Shown piece after piece: positions 51,978 through 61,449 of a DNA stretch of 64,000 nucleotides (its first letter is position 1; the number at the start of each line of letters is the position of its first letter). Both the position numbers and the translations under genes were made by a program. Under the pieces are notes generated by a model that was not told the origin of the DNA, did no database searches, and saw only the letters and a program-made list of their open reading frames with translations. The stretch comes from GCA-2725625 sp964574215 (GTDB taxonomy: Bacteria; Pseudomonadota; Alphaproteobacteria; Rhodospirillales; UBA2165), in the NCBI GenBank assembly GCA_964574215.1, contig CAZNLR010000004.1, forward strand, positions 62,001 to 126,000, given 5' to 3'.

Positions 51978-52844
51978 TCAGGATTCCGGCGTTGACGTCT
52001 GGCGGCTCCGCATCTGAACGACGAAGACGCCGGCAAGGGTTAACAATCCGCCGACAATAATACCCGCGGACAGGCTTTCTCCCAATATAATCACCGCCGC
52101 GGCGATGGCGAACAGGGGATTCAGCAGGGTCAACGGCACCACCTGATTGACGTCGTACTTACCGATCAGGTGATACCATAATCCGTAACCAACGATTGAT
52201 GCACCCAGCGTGGCGTATAAGAGCGCCCCCCAGCCGGTCGTTCCCGCGGAAGTAAGTGACAATATTTGCCCCGATTCAATAACTGCGGAAATTAAATACA
52301 GCTGCGGTGCGGAGAACAATGCCATCCAGGCGGTCAACGTCACGGCATCCACATCTTGCAGGCGTTTAATCTGCACGGCGGCAATGCCCCAAGCAACCAC
52401 GGACGCCAGAACAATACCCATATGAACAGGGCTGGAATCGGATTTCGGCGACCCGGCGACGAACATAACGCCGACGAAGGCGATAGCGATGCCGATCGTC
52501 CGGCGCCAGCCAAATGCCTCGCGCAAAAATATCCAGGCAAAAATAATACTGAACGGCACGCCCAATTGGAAAATGATCGCCGTAACGGCGGCATCAACCT
52601 GGGATATACCGACAAAAAACAGTCCGAAATGGGCGGTGCCCATGGATACGGAAATCAGAAAAACGGGAAGCAGTCTGGCCCGCGGCATTTTTACAAACGG
52701 GATCAACAATCCGGCCACCAGGGTGAATCGCATGGCCATCATAAAGAGCGGCGGAAACTGCTGGACGCCTATTTTTACGGCAACGAAATTGGTGCCGAGA
52801 AGAAAAGTACTCAATACCAGGAGAAGGAGATCGGTTATTTTCAT
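51978..52844 (-). CDS. EamA/DMT-family transporter
   Basis: A 288-residue inner-membrane protein with about ten hydrophobic segments in two EamA repeats (LLGTNFVAVKIGVQQFPPLFMMAMRF and AAVIILGESLSAGIIVGGLLTLAGVF). It exports an unknown metabolite. AmpD lies 25 bp downstream on the same strand, so the two may be co-transcribed. Confidence 0.88.
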   Translation of the reverse strand: MKITDLLLLVLSTFLLGTNFVAVKIGVQQFPPLFMMAMRFTLVAGLLIPFVKMPRARLLPVFLISVSMGTAHFGLFFVGISQVDAAVTAIIFQLGVPFSIIFAWIFLREAFGWRRTIGIAIAFVGVMFVAGSPKSDSSPVHMGIVLASVVAWGIAAVQIKRLQDVDAVTLTAWMALFSAPQLYLISAVIESGQILSLTSAGTTGWGALLYATLGASIVGYGLWYHLIGKYDVNQVVPLTLLNPLFAIAAAVIILGESLSAGIIVGGLLTLAGVFVVQMRSRQTSTPES

Positions 52845-52872
52845 GGCCCGCTGTCGATGTCCGGAACAGCCG

Positions 52873-53613
52873 CTACGGCAGTGAGCGCTCTTTTTCTATT
52901 TGATCATAAGCGCCGTTGATGCGCGCCATTTTTTCGTTGGCGACATCGATGAATTCCTGGGGCATGCCTTGGGCGATCAGCGTGTCCGGATGGTTCTCCC
53001 GGATCAGTTTACGGTATGCCGATTTAATTTCTTTTTCGCCGGCGTCCCGCTCCACGCCGAGAATCTGATAGGGGTCCGCTTCCCGGGTTCCCATATGGCT
53101 GGCGCGGATGCGTTCGAAATCGTGGGCATCGAAACCGAAGGCGTGGCCGATTTGTTTCAGATACTCCAACTCATTGGGATGCATGACATCATCGGCCATG
53201 GCGATATGAAACAGACCGCCCATAAGGCTTTCCAATACTGCCGGATCGTGGGCGAACATTTGTCCGATCTGGTCGGCGTAAGGCTCGTAGCCTTGCGCGT
53301 CCATACGGGCCTCATCAAACAGCCTGCCCACGTCCCTCATTTCGCTCTCGGGAATTTCAAATACCCGTTTGAAGGCGTCTATTTCCACCCGTGTTACCTG
53401 GCCGTCGGCCTTGGCCATTTTGGCCGACAGGACGATGACGGCAACCGTAAATGCGGTTTGCCTGGCCTGAACCGAATCGGCGATGAATTCTCCCCGTTTG
53501 GTGGCCCGCGACCGGTCGATGGCATGGCCGAATACGGTGCCGAGGATGGCTCCCAAGGGGCCACCCAGGGCGAACCCCGCGACGCCGCCGATCAGTTTTC
53601 CCCAAATTGTCAT
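52873..53613 (-). CDS. DjlA-like protein (TerB domain plus J domain)
   Basis: A 246-residue protein with a glycine-rich N-terminus (GGVAGFALGGPLGAILGTVFGH), a TerB-like helical domain (about residues 55-155; AKMAKADGQVTRVEIDAFKRVF) and a C-terminal J domain (YQILGVERDAGEKEIKSAYRKLIRENHPD, with the HPD motif). It is a DnaK co-chaperone like DjlA. It is followed by the EamA gene 28 bp downstream on the same strand. Confidence 0.9.
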   Translation of the reverse strand: MTIWGKLIGGVAGFALGGPLGAILGTVFGHAIDRSRATKRGEFIADSVQARQTAFTVAVIVLSAKMAKADGQVTRVEIDAFKRVFEIPESEMRDVGRLFDEARMDAQGYEPYADQIGQMFAHDPAVLESLMGGLFHIAMADDVMHPNELEYLKQIGHAFGFDAHDFERIRASHMGTREADPYQILGVERDAGEKEIKSAYRKLIRENHPDTLIAQGMPQEFIDVANEKMARINGAYDQIEKERSLP

Positions 53614-53780
53614 GCCGGGACGGTCCTCATTCTGTTCAATTTGCCCAGTTTCCGGATAAGTTTCCGGATAAATATCCGGCTAAGATTCTTGTAAACGGGT
53701 CAAAGGCCGCCGATAGTACGCAAATCGACCGTACCCGTCACCCATAAAGCAACCGGATCGGCTTAATTCGCAAAACCATC

Positions 53781-55439
53781 ATGGATGACCTGACCGCCAT
53801 ATTGGAAACTGCCCTGCACCACCAGCGGGAGGGCCGGTTGGATCAGGCCGAAACCATCTACCGCAAGGTCCTGGAAATCGAGCCCACCCACAGCGATGCC
53901 ATTCACCTGCTGGGGACGTTGATGCAGCGGCGGGGAAATGTCGAACAGGCGATTTCGTTGATCGGCAAAGCAATCCTGCTGGAACCCGGCATCGCCGACT
54001 ATCACGCAAATATCGCCGCCGTTTATCTGGCCGCGGGGCAGCCCCTGGAAGCAGTCTCCCACGCTCAAACGGCTCTTAAAATCGATCCGGATTATGCTGA
54101 CGCCGCCTATAATTTGGGCAATGCTTTGTTTGCCCTTGGCGATGTCGCCGAGGCAGTGGAAATGTTCAGAAGGTCGCTGGAGCTCGATCCCGCCAATCAG
54201 GTCTGCTGGACCAATTATCTTTTTGCCCTCAATTTTTCGCCTCAAGCCACACCCAGGGAGATTTTTAAAGCCAATCGCCTTTGGGGTGAAGGCATTGAGG
54301 AAGAGCTGGGGGGCGCCCGTGTTGAATTCGGCAATACGCGGGACAGCGGCCGCAAGCTCAAGCTGGCTTATTTCCTGCCTGAGTTGGATCAGCACGTTAC
54401 CACCCGCTTTCTCGAACCCGTCCTGGCGGCGCACGACCGGGAGAAATTCAGCATCTACGTCTATGGTGATCGGACCGATGGCAAGCCGCCGCCGCCCGTG
54501 ATCGGCGAAGGCGCCGACCGCTGGGTTGACATCCATGGCAAGAGCCCCGGTGAGGTGGCGCAGCGCATGCGGCATGATGACATCGATATTCTGGCCCATC
54601 CCTGCACTTTCAAGGCCCGCTATCGGACGGTGCTTGCCCATCGGGCGGCGCCGGTTCAAGTCGCCTGCACCAACCTGGTTTCAACCACCGGTCTTCGCGA
54701 GACGGACTATCTGATCACCGACGGCTTTATCTGCCCGGAAGGAGAAGGCGAAAAATTTTTCACGGAAGACCTCGTCCGCTTATCCGGTTTCAACATTTAT
54801 AAGAGCTTCGACCAAGAGCCGGCGCCGGGCCTGCTGCCTGCCCGTGACAATGGCTTTCTGACCTTCGGCTCGTTTAACAATACCGCCAAATTGACCGACC
54901 GGGTTGTCGCTGTTTGGGCAGGTATCCTTACGGCGTTGGAGGACAGTCGGCTGCTGCTCAAGAACGGCGCATTCGATGACGCCGCCGTCCGGGCCGAGGT
55001 CAAAGAGCAATTTGCCCGTTACGATGTTTCCGACGGTCGGATTTTGTTCGAGGGATTTACCCAGGACCCGGCCGCCTATTTGGCCGCCTATCAGCGGGTG
55101 GATATCGCCCTCGACCCCTTTCCCTTCGGCGGCGGCACCACCAGCTACGAGGCCATTTGGATGGGCGTGCCCGTCCTGACCCTGGCCGGCGAAACCTTCA
55201 TGGGACGGCTGACGGGCAGTCTCATGCACCGCCTGGGTCTGCCGGATTTCGTCGTTGATACCAAGACCGACTATCTGAAGGCCGCTTGCCGATGGCACGA
55301 TGACATCGACCGGCTCGATCAAATACGCGGGGAACTGCGCCCAACGGCCCAGGCATCAATCTTTAACGCCCAGATCCATGTCGCCGAACTGGAAGAGGCT
55401 TTCAGAGGGATCTGGAGGTCATACTGCGAAAACTCATAA
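53781..55439 (+). CDS. TPR and O-GlcNAc-transferase-like glycosyltransferase (GT41)
   Basis: N-terminal TPRs (about residues 1-150; AETIYRKVLEIEPTHSDAIHLLGTLMQ, AYNLGNALFALGDVAEAVEMFRR), then a GT41-type domain (about 185-552): KLAYFLPELDQHVTTRFLEPVLAAH, LAHRAAPVQVACTNLVSTTGL, FTFGSFNNTAKLTDRVVAVWAGIL and LDPFPFGGGTTSYEAIWMGVPVLTLAG, the donor-binding pattern of bacterial OGT/SPINDLY homologues. Such enzymes transfer sugars to proteins, including flagellins. 552 residues. Confidence 0.88.
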   Translation: MDDLTAILETALHHQREGRLDQAETIYRKVLEIEPTHSDAIHLLGTLMQRRGNVEQAISLIGKAILLEPGIADYHANIAAVYLAAGQPLEAVSHAQTALKIDPDYADAAYNLGNALFALGDVAEAVEMFRRSLELDPANQVCWTNYLFALNFSPQATPREIFKANRLWGEGIEEELGGARVEFGNTRDSGRKLKLAYFLPELDQHVTTRFLEPVLAAHDREKFSIYVYGDRTDGKPPPPVIGEGADRWVDIHGKSPGEVAQRMRHDDIDILAHPCTFKARYRTVLAHRAAPVQVACTNLVSTTGLRETDYLITDGFICPEGEGEKFFTEDLVRLSGFNIYKSFDQEPAPGLLPARDNGFLTFGSFNNTAKLTDRVVAVWAGILTALEDSRLLLKNGAFDDAAVRAEVKEQFARYDVSDGRILFEGFTQDPAAYLAAYQRVDIALDPFPFGGGTTSYEAIWMGVPVLTLAGETFMGRLTGSLMHRLGLPDFVVDTKTDYLKAACRWHDDIDRLDQIRGELRPTAQASIFNAQIHVAELEEAFRGIWRSYCENS

Positions 55440-55448
55440 CGGGACTGT

Positions 55449-56246
55449 TTAGGGATTTCTGACATGGGTGGGGCCGAGGCGACCGACCATGGGCAATTTG
55501 ATAGCCGGGTCGAATGGATCGATACCGAAGGTCAATCCCAGCAGATTTATTTCCAGCCCTTCTTCTCTGCCCGCCATGACGCCCAAAAGGCCCGCCAGTG
55601 AAAGCTGAAATCCGCCACCGCCGGGTGTTTGGGCGATAAACCCTTCCGTCAGATAGTCCTTGCCGATGGCGGTGGGCGGCAGATCGGCTTTGAGTTCCGG
55701 CACGTCCCGCAAAATGTGGGCGATGAAGGTATTGGAATTGGGTCCCGGCCAGACGGCATATTGGTCGGCGAAGGGATAACTTGCCGCCGCCGTATCTATT
55801 TTATCGATGATCCGATCGACATCGCTGTTTCCCGGAGGGCCGCGTAATTCGCTCAAGAGTTCGGGCGCGTTGCCGAACCAGCGGGCGTCGGCCGCCCGTT
55901 CCCGGATGGTTACCGACGTATCGCCCCAGCGTAACCGCCAGCCGATCACTTCATACACCGTATAGGCGTCGGCGTTGCTTCGTTTGGCGGCAATCCAGCT
56001 ATGGACGCCGAAATAGCCGCGCCAGCCATAGGCTCTGGCGGCATATACCTGAATGATCGCTTCGCGGTTGAGGGCCGGATCGGGCGCCAGACCAACCGGT
56101 TCCCGGCTGGCTGTCCGCCATCCGCCCGCACTTGAACTCTCTGCTGTCGCGGCATTCTTTTGAAATTGGATCAGCGCCATGGCTCCCGAAATTGCAACGA
56201 CAACGTAAAAGAATAGACGTTTCCGTCCCATCGCTCCTTTTTTCAT
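55449..56246 (-). CDS. DUF3750 family exported protein
   Basis: A 265-residue protein with an N-terminal hydrophobic signal (YVVVAISGAMALIQF) and the DUF3750 hallmark ASREPVGLAPDPALNREAIIQVYAARAYGWRGYFGVHSWIAAK. The later AVWPGPNSNTFIAHILR (Asn-containing loop and a His) suggests an amidase-like active site. Function unknown. Convergent with the OGT-like gene, 10 bp apart. Confidence 0.85.
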   Translation of the reverse strand: MKKGAMGRKRLFFYVVVAISGAMALIQFQKNAATAESSSAGGWRTASREPVGLAPDPALNREAIIQVYAARAYGWRGYFGVHSWIAAKRSNADAYTVYEVIGWRLRWGDTSVTIRERAADARWFGNAPELLSELRGPPGNSDVDRIIDKIDTAAASYPFADQYAVWPGPNSNTFIAHILRDVPELKADLPPTAIGKDYLTEGFIAQTPGGGGFQLSLAGLLGVMAGREEGLEINLLGLTFGIDPFDPAIKLPMVGRLGPTHVRNP

Positions 56247-56248
56247 TT

Positions 56249-56315
56249 AGAAAAGATAGTCCGGGGCACTGCTACCTGCAACAAAGGCACACCGCGCTCG
56301 CAGAAATGTGACATT
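56249..56315 (+). repeat. Left copy of a 67-bp imperfect direct repeat flanking pobA
   Basis: Aligns without gaps to 57570-57636. The last 19 bp are identical (CTCGCAGAAATGTGACATT), the whole about 70 percent. The second copy ends in a perfect palindrome, arms GAAATGT and ACATTTC around one base; here one arm base differs. Possibly a regulator site pair or a recombination scar. Confidence 0.7.
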
Positions 56316-56383
56316 CCGAAGGGTTTCGGATAACCTTCTTGAATTCTTTAAAGATTTGGGGGGGTGTGGAGCGGAGAACCCGT

Positions 56384-57556
56384 ATGCGCACTCAGATTGG
56401 AATCATCGGCGCCGGACCGTCCGGATTGCTGCTTTCCCAACTACTACACCTGCACGGCATTGAGACGGTCGTTCTGGAAAGGCGCAGTCAGGACTACGTG
56501 CTTGGTCGAATCCGGGCCGGTGTCCTTGAGCAGGGAATGGTTGATCTTATCCACGAAGCCCGGGCCGGCGAGCGTATGAAGCGGGAAGGCATCATTCACG
56601 ACGGTTTCGAGATTTTTTTCGGTGCGCACCGGCTGCGCATCGATATGAAAAAACTAACGGGCGGCGACGTCGTGACGATTTATGGTCAAACCGAAGTTAC
56701 CAAAGATCTCATGGACGCAAGGGAAGCGCTTGACGGTCAGGTGGTTTATGAAGCCGAAGGCGTTTCCATTCACGACCTCGACACCGAGAAGCCGAAACTG
56801 CTTTACCGGAAAGACGGCCAGGAACACGAAGTTGTCTGCGATTTTGTCGTGGGTTGCGACGGTTATCACGGGGTCAGCCGCAAAACATTTCCGTCGGATA
56901 TTCTCAAAACGTTCGAGCGTGTTTATCCGTTCGGATGGCTGGGCGTTTTGTCGGAAACAAGACCGGTGTCGGAAGAGCTGATTTACGTCAATCATCCAAG
57001 AGGTTTTGCTCTGTGCAGCATGCGCTCGATGTCCAGAAGCCGCTACTACGTCCAATGCGCCTTCGACGAGGATTTAGAGGAATGGACCGACGACCGGTTT
57101 TGGGATGAATTGCGTGCACGCTTGCCGGAGGATACGGCTGAAAAACTGGAAACTGGTCCGTCGATTGAAAAAAGCATCGCGCCCCTGCGAAGCTTTGTCG
57201 CCGAGCCCATGCGGTTGGGTAGATTGTTCCTGGCCGGTGACGCCGCCCATATCGTGCCGCCGACCGGCGCCAAGGGATTAAATCTGGCCGCCTCGGACAT
57301 CTATTATCTGTCCCGAGCCTTGATGGCTTTTTACGATACGGGTGACGACGGTCCCATGGACGCTTATTCCGAAACGTGTCTCAGACGGATTTGGAAAGCC
57401 GAGCGGTTTTCCTGGTGGATGACCAATCTTTTGCACCGGTTTCCTGATGAAAGTCCGTTTGACCGGCGAATTCAGTCGGCCGAACTTGACTATTTATTGG
57501 GTTCGGACACTGCCCGGCGTTCCTTGGCCGAGAACTACGTTGGACTGCCCTATTAA
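56384..57556 (+). CDS. pobA: 4-hydroxybenzoate 3-monooxygenase
   Basis: FAD enzyme that makes protocatechuate from 4-hydroxybenzoate using NAD(P)H and O2. From ATG 56384 it has 390 residues, the usual length; the frame stays open upstream to 56339. FAD motifs: IGIIGAGPSGLLLSQLL, VLERRSQDYVLGRIRAGVLEQG, and GDAAHIVPPTGAKGLNLAASD. Substrate and flavin contacts (YFVQCAF-type YYVQCAFDE) are visible. No protocatechuate genes are beside it. Lies between two 67-bp repeats. Confidence 0.94.
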   Translation: MRTQIGIIGAGPSGLLLSQLLHLHGIETVVLERRSQDYVLGRIRAGVLEQGMVDLIHEARAGERMKREGIIHDGFEIFFGAHRLRIDMKKLTGGDVVTIYGQTEVTKDLMDAREALDGQVVYEAEGVSIHDLDTEKPKLLYRKDGQEHEVVCDFVVGCDGYHGVSRKTFPSDILKTFERVYPFGWLGVLSETRPVSEELIYVNHPRGFALCSMRSMSRSRYYVQCAFDEDLEEWTDDRFWDELRARLPEDTAEKLETGPSIEKSIAPLRSFVAEPMRLGRLFLAGDAAHIVPPTGAKGLNLAASDIYYLSRALMAFYDTGDDGPMDAYSETCLRRIWKAERFSWWMTNLLHRFPDESPFDRRIQSAELDYLLGSDTARRSLAENYVGLPY

Positions 57557-57569
57557 ATTCGAATTACTC

Positions 57570-57636
57570 AGAAAAGGTCGTCCGGGAACCTATTACCCGC
57601 AGCAGCAATCTGCCGAACTCGCAGAAATGTGACATT
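57570..57636 (+). repeat. Right copy of the pobA-flanking repeat
   Basis: See the left copy at 56249-56315. Here the end of the repeat, 57622-57638, forms the perfect palindrome with arms GAAATGT and ACATTTC. Confidence 0.7.
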
Positions 57637-57823
57637 TCAAACCATCCCAATTAAGCAGATGTGATTTGAAAAAAGGGTTCAAATCCTGGTAATTCATCCC
57701 AATCTGTATGTATTCCCGATGCAAGCCGTCGGAACAACGCTTGTATTTGATCGAGAATGAATTGCTTTCGTTGGTATTTTACCTGGATTCTTAAAATTCA
57801 TTTCTGGCTAAATAAGTTCGACC

Positions 57824-59437
57824 ATGACCGAGTTTAAACGCGACCAATACCAGATCCTGTTCGAGCGGTCCGCCGACGCCATGCTCATTCTCGATGAGGA
57901 AACCTTTGTCGATTGCAACGAAGCGGTGCTGGAAATGCTGGGCTATGCCGATCGTGACGAAATGCTGTCGACCCATCCGTCGCAACTGTCGCCCTCTCAT
58001 CAGCCTGACGGCAGACCTTCCTTCGACAAGGCCAATGAAATGATCGCCATCGCGTTGGAGACCGGCAGCCACCGGTTTCGATGGATGCACACCAGAGCCA
58101 ATGGCGAGGATTTTCCGGTCGAGGTCCTGCTCACCGCCATCCCGTTTCAGGATCGCAAGCTGCTTCACGTGGTTTGGCGCGATATCTCCGAACGGGTCGA
58201 CATGGAGGAGGAACTCCACCGCCGTTACGATGCGATCGAGGAAAAAATCGAGGAGCGGACGAAATCCCTGCAAGCTGAAATCGCCGAGCGGAAAAGGATG
58301 GAAGAAGCGTTGCGTATCAGTGAAGAGCGGTTTGCCCTGGCCATGGAAGGCGCCAACGAAGGTATATGGGATTGGGATATCGACGCCGACTTGCTCCATT
58401 TGTCCCCCCGCCATCAGGAAATAATCGGGCTGAAAGATCGCCCCTATATCAGTTCTCTTGAATGGTTCGACAATATTCACCCAGCGGACCGTCACTATTT
58501 CAAGACCTGTCTCTCCTCGCATCTCAAAGGGGAAAACGAATTTTTCTCCTGCGAGTTCAGAATTTTGACATCGGACGGTGACGTCTGTTGGGTCCACAAC
58601 CGGGGCGCCGCGTCACGGGATGAACTAGGCTCCACTTATCGCATGGCAGGATCGATCGCTGATATTACGGAAAGAAAACTGGCGGAAGCGGAATTGAACG
58701 AAGCCAAGGATCAGGCGGAAAAAGCCACCGTCGCCAAGTCCGAATTTTTAGCCAACATGAGCCATGAGCTGCGCACCCCTTTGAACGCCATCATTGGATT
58801 TTCCGACACTATTAAAGAGGAGATTTTCGGTCCGCTGGCCAGCGAAAAATACTCGGAGTATCTGGTGGATATCAGAAATTCCGGCCAGCATCTGCTGGAG
58901 CTCATTAACGATATTCTCGATGTTTCCGTAATTGAAGCCGGCAAATTGACGTTAGAGGAAAATCGGATTGACATAGCTTCTGTCGTTGACGGCGTTCTTC
59001 AGTTGATTGAAACGAGAGCACAGAAAAATAACGTCGTATTGGCCAAGGAAATCGACAAAAATCTACCGGAACTCTGGGTGGATGAGCGCCGGTTTAAACA
59101 AATTCTGATTAACCTGCTTTCCAATGCCGTAAAATTCTCGCCCATGGGCGGAGAGGTCAAAGTAACGGCCAATATCAACGGTACCGGCTCTTTCCGATTA
59201 GCGGTCATTGATCAAGGGATCGGTATGTCCGAGGAAGATATCGACATCGCCATGTCCGAATTCGGTCAGGTCGACAGCGGTTTGGACCGTAAACATGAAG
59301 GAACGGGGCTGGGTCTCCCTCTCAGCAAATCCCTGGTGGAGGCTCACCATGGGAACATGCACATTGAAAGTGAACCGGGTATTGGCACCAAGGTCATCAT
59401 CGATTTTCCACCTGATAAGTTGGTGTCGAAAAACTAG
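57824..59437 (+). CDS. PAS-domain sensor histidine kinase
   Basis: A 537-residue soluble kinase with two PAS domains (about residues 6-120 and 168-290; PAS/PAC style ending in WRDISERVD and SIADITERK), a coiled coil between them, and the HisKA/HATPase pair. The phosphorylated His is in SHELRTPLNAIIGFS; N box INLLSNAVKFSP, G1 VIDQGIGMS, F FGQVDSGL and G2 GTGLGLPLSKSL. No membrane segment, so it senses a cytoplasmic cue. No response regulator lies directly beside it. Confidence 0.94.
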   Translation: MTEFKRDQYQILFERSADAMLILDEETFVDCNEAVLEMLGYADRDEMLSTHPSQLSPSHQPDGRPSFDKANEMIAIALETGSHRFRWMHTRANGEDFPVEVLLTAIPFQDRKLLHVVWRDISERVDMEEELHRRYDAIEEKIEERTKSLQAEIAERKRMEEALRISEERFALAMEGANEGIWDWDIDADLLHLSPRHQEIIGLKDRPYISSLEWFDNIHPADRHYFKTCLSSHLKGENEFFSCEFRILTSDGDVCWVHNRGAASRDELGSTYRMAGSIADITERKLAEAELNEAKDQAEKATVAKSEFLANMSHELRTPLNAIIGFSDTIKEEIFGPLASEKYSEYLVDIRNSGQHLLELINDILDVSVIEAGKLTLEENRIDIASVVDGVLQLIETRAQKNNVVLAKEIDKNLPELWVDERRFKQILINLLSNAVKFSPMGGEVKVTANINGTGSFRLAVIDQGIGMSEEDIDIAMSEFGQVDSGLDRKHEGTGLGLPLSKSLVEAHHGNMHIESEPGIGTKVIIDFPPDKLVSKN

Positions 59438-59572
59438 CTGATTTCTGCGATTTTTTCACCTTCAGCAGGCTCAAATTGGGAAAAATATCCATAATATGAT
59501 ATAATTGGCCATCCAAGTCTGAGGCGCCTCTGACATTCATGCCGCGCGGCACTGGTTGTAAAGGAGGTAACG

Positions 59573-59680
59573 ATGACTGAAGACGACAAAAAAACCTATA
59601 TTTGGACTGTAGGTATTGTCGGCCTGATGGCGATTCTCGTTGCAGTCGCCTTCGCCACTGGCATTATCCCGGTAGCTTAG
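59573..59680 (+). CDS. 35-residue single-pass membrane protein
   Basis: A small gene with a perfect AAAGGAGGT ribosome binding site 5 nt before ATG 59573. The product has a charged N-terminus (MTEDDKKTY) and one hydrophobic helix (IWTVGIVGLMAILVAVAFATGIIPVA). It is followed by a Rho-independent terminator, so it has its own transcript. Too short for family assignment. Confidence 0.65.
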   Translation: MTEDDKKTYIWTVGIVGLMAILVAVAFATGIIPVA

Positions 59681-59728
59681 TTCCGGTAGTATCAAAGTCC
59701 GAGATGTACAAGTCGTAACCATTTCTTT

Positions 59729-59767
59729 GGCGCCGTCCAAACATCCCCCGAGGCGGCGCCTTTTCTT
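59729..59767 (+). terminator. Rho-independent terminator after the 35-residue gene
   Basis: GGCGCCG (59729-59735) pairs with CGGCGCC (59754-59760), followed by TTTTCTT (59761-59767). Confidence 0.85.
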
Positions 59768-59861
59768 GCAAATATCATAACAGGTTGCTCAAAATTAGTG
59801 ACAAGCCGAATTTACCTGTAGTAGCATCGGTCAATAAATTTCATTCCACGGGGGAGATATC

Positions 59862-60866
59862 ACGAACATTCATTCGACTAAACTTATCATTGGCGCCGCT
59901 GCTTTGTCCGTCGCTCTGGTGTCGGGCGCGTCCGCCAAAGAGTTGAAGCTTGCGACCTTTATGTCACCGGCGCATCACGTCAACAAAGTCGTCTTGGCTA
60001 AATTGGCCAAGGATTTAGCTGCGGCTACCAACGGCACGTTAACCATTAAGAATTACGCCGGCGGCGCTTTGGGGAAAGGCCCGGTTCAGCAATACAAACG
60101 GGTCGTTGAAGGTATCGCCGATATCACTTTCGGCGTGCACGCCTATACCTCGAAAATTTTCCCGCGGTCGCTGGTGGCCGGCAGGCCCGGGCTTGGCGAG
60201 ACCTCCAAGGAAGTCACCAAGCGGCTTTGGGATGTGTACGAGAAACATCTGAAGAATGAATACAAAGACGTTAAGGTTCTCGGCATTTGGGTGAACTGGC
60301 CCGCTGTACTCATTACCCGGAACAAACCCGTCCGGTCCCTGGCCGATGTTAAGGGCATGAAAATACGGGTGACCTCGCCGTCCGATAATCCGCAGATCAA
60401 AGCCTGGGGCGCCGTGCCCATGCATATGGGAATTACCTCGGTCTACAACGCCATGAACAACGGTGTCATCGACGCGGTCTATATTGCACCCAGCGTTCTC
60501 TACCGGCCCTGGAACATCGCCGAGCCGGCAAAATATGTCACCCACGGCATGACCGGACCGACCAACCTGTTTTTCGTTTTGATGAACAAGAAGGCCTGGG
60601 CAGGTTTGAGCAGCGATCATAAAGCGGCTCTCGGCAAATTGACCGGTGCTCAATTCAGCATCGACGCCGGTTATTCCTGGAGCACCATCGACATGAAAGC
60701 GTTGAAAACGGCCAAAGGCGGAAAGGGTGTCGAATTCATTGAACTCTCTCCTGCCCAAGCGGCGGAATTCAACAAAGCGTCGAATGCGGCTGTCATGGCG
60801 GATTTGGCCGGGCTCGATAAAAAAGGCGTAAATGCCACGGCCATATATAACTCCATGAAAAAATAG
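59862..60866 (+). CDS. TRAP transporter substrate-binding protein DctP-type, start uncertain
   Basis: Periplasmic ligand-binding protein for a TRAP transporter. The mature part begins KELKLATFMSPAHHVNKVVLAKLAKDL; the signature region is VYNAMNNGVIDAVYIAPSVLYRPWNIAEPAKYVT. The usual start TTG 59904 would remove most of the signal peptide. Reading from ACG 59862, five bases after GGGAG, gives NIHSTKLIIGAAALSV to SGASA, a normal signal peptide, so translation may start at ACG. 334 residues from ACG. The ligand is unknown. Confidence 0.88.
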   Translation, partial: TNIHSTKLIIGAAALSVALVSGASAKELKLATFMSPAHHVNKVVLAKLAKDLAAATNGTLTIKNYAGGALGKGPVQQYKRVVEGIADITFGVHAYTSKIFPRSLVAGRPGLGETSKEVTKRLWDVYEKHLKNEYKDVKVLGIWVNWPAVLITRNKPVRSLADVKGMKIRVTSPSDNPQIKAWGAVPMHMGITSVYNAMNNGVIDAVYIAPSVLYRPWNIAEPAKYVTHGMTGPTNLFFVLMNKKAWAGLSSDHKAALGKLTGAQFSIDAGYSWSTIDMKALKTAKGGKGVEFIELSPAQAAEFNKASNAAVMADLAGLDKKGVNATAIYNSMKK

Positions 60867-60899
60867 CACCGGACGATTGACTGACTTATAGGAATTAAA

Positions 60900-61439
60900 T
60901 TGTCCGGAGACGAAGTAACAGAAGACCAGGCGGAAGATTTAGCGTTAGGCTGGATCGACCGCTTGGTCCTTTTCGTCGCCCTTTGGATCGGCGGGCCGAT
61001 GCTGTGCTTTATGGTGATCGTGACCGTCGTCGACGTTACATTGCGGTACGTTTTTAATTCACCCATCTTCGGTGCCGAGGACTTTTCCAGCCTGTCTCTT
61101 TCTATTGTTGTGTCGGCGGCCATCGCCTATAGCGGCAGAACGGGTGGTCAGGTATCGGTGGAACTGTTCGTCAATCTCATGGGTCCCCGCATCACCGTTT
61201 GGACAGATTTTATCGTCAGGATTTTCACCATCGCCATGCTTGCCATTATGGTTTGGCGTTTGATCGTGAGCGGTATCGATGCGTCGAAATACGGCGAAGC
61301 CTCTTTCGCCCTCCTGATACCTTTCGAGCCGTTTTTCTACATTTTGGCCGCCAGCATGTTCCTCTATGCGCTGGTGTTGGCTGCCGAGGTTGTTGTCCAC
61401 TACAAGGCTGACGGGCCCCGTCAAATGTCTGACTTATAG
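60900..61439 (+). CDS. TRAP transporter small permease DctQ-type
   Basis: A 179-residue membrane protein with four hydrophobic segments (LVLFVALWIGGPMLCFMVIVTVVDV, then two more and a last YILAASMFLYALVL). GAEDFSSLSLSIVVSAAIAYSGRTGGQVSVELF matches the DctQ motif. The start is TTG with TAGGA upstream. It lies 33 bp after dctP. Confidence 0.9.
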   Translation: MSGDEVTEDQAEDLALGWIDRLVLFVALWIGGPMLCFMVIVTVVDVTLRYVFNSPIFGAEDFSSLSLSIVVSAAIAYSGRTGGQVSVELFVNLMGPRITVWTDFIVRIFTIAMLAIMVWRLIVSGIDASKYGEASFALLIPFEPFFYILAASMFLYALVLAAEVVVHYKADGPRQMSDL

Positions 61440-61449
61440 CGAGTATTGA

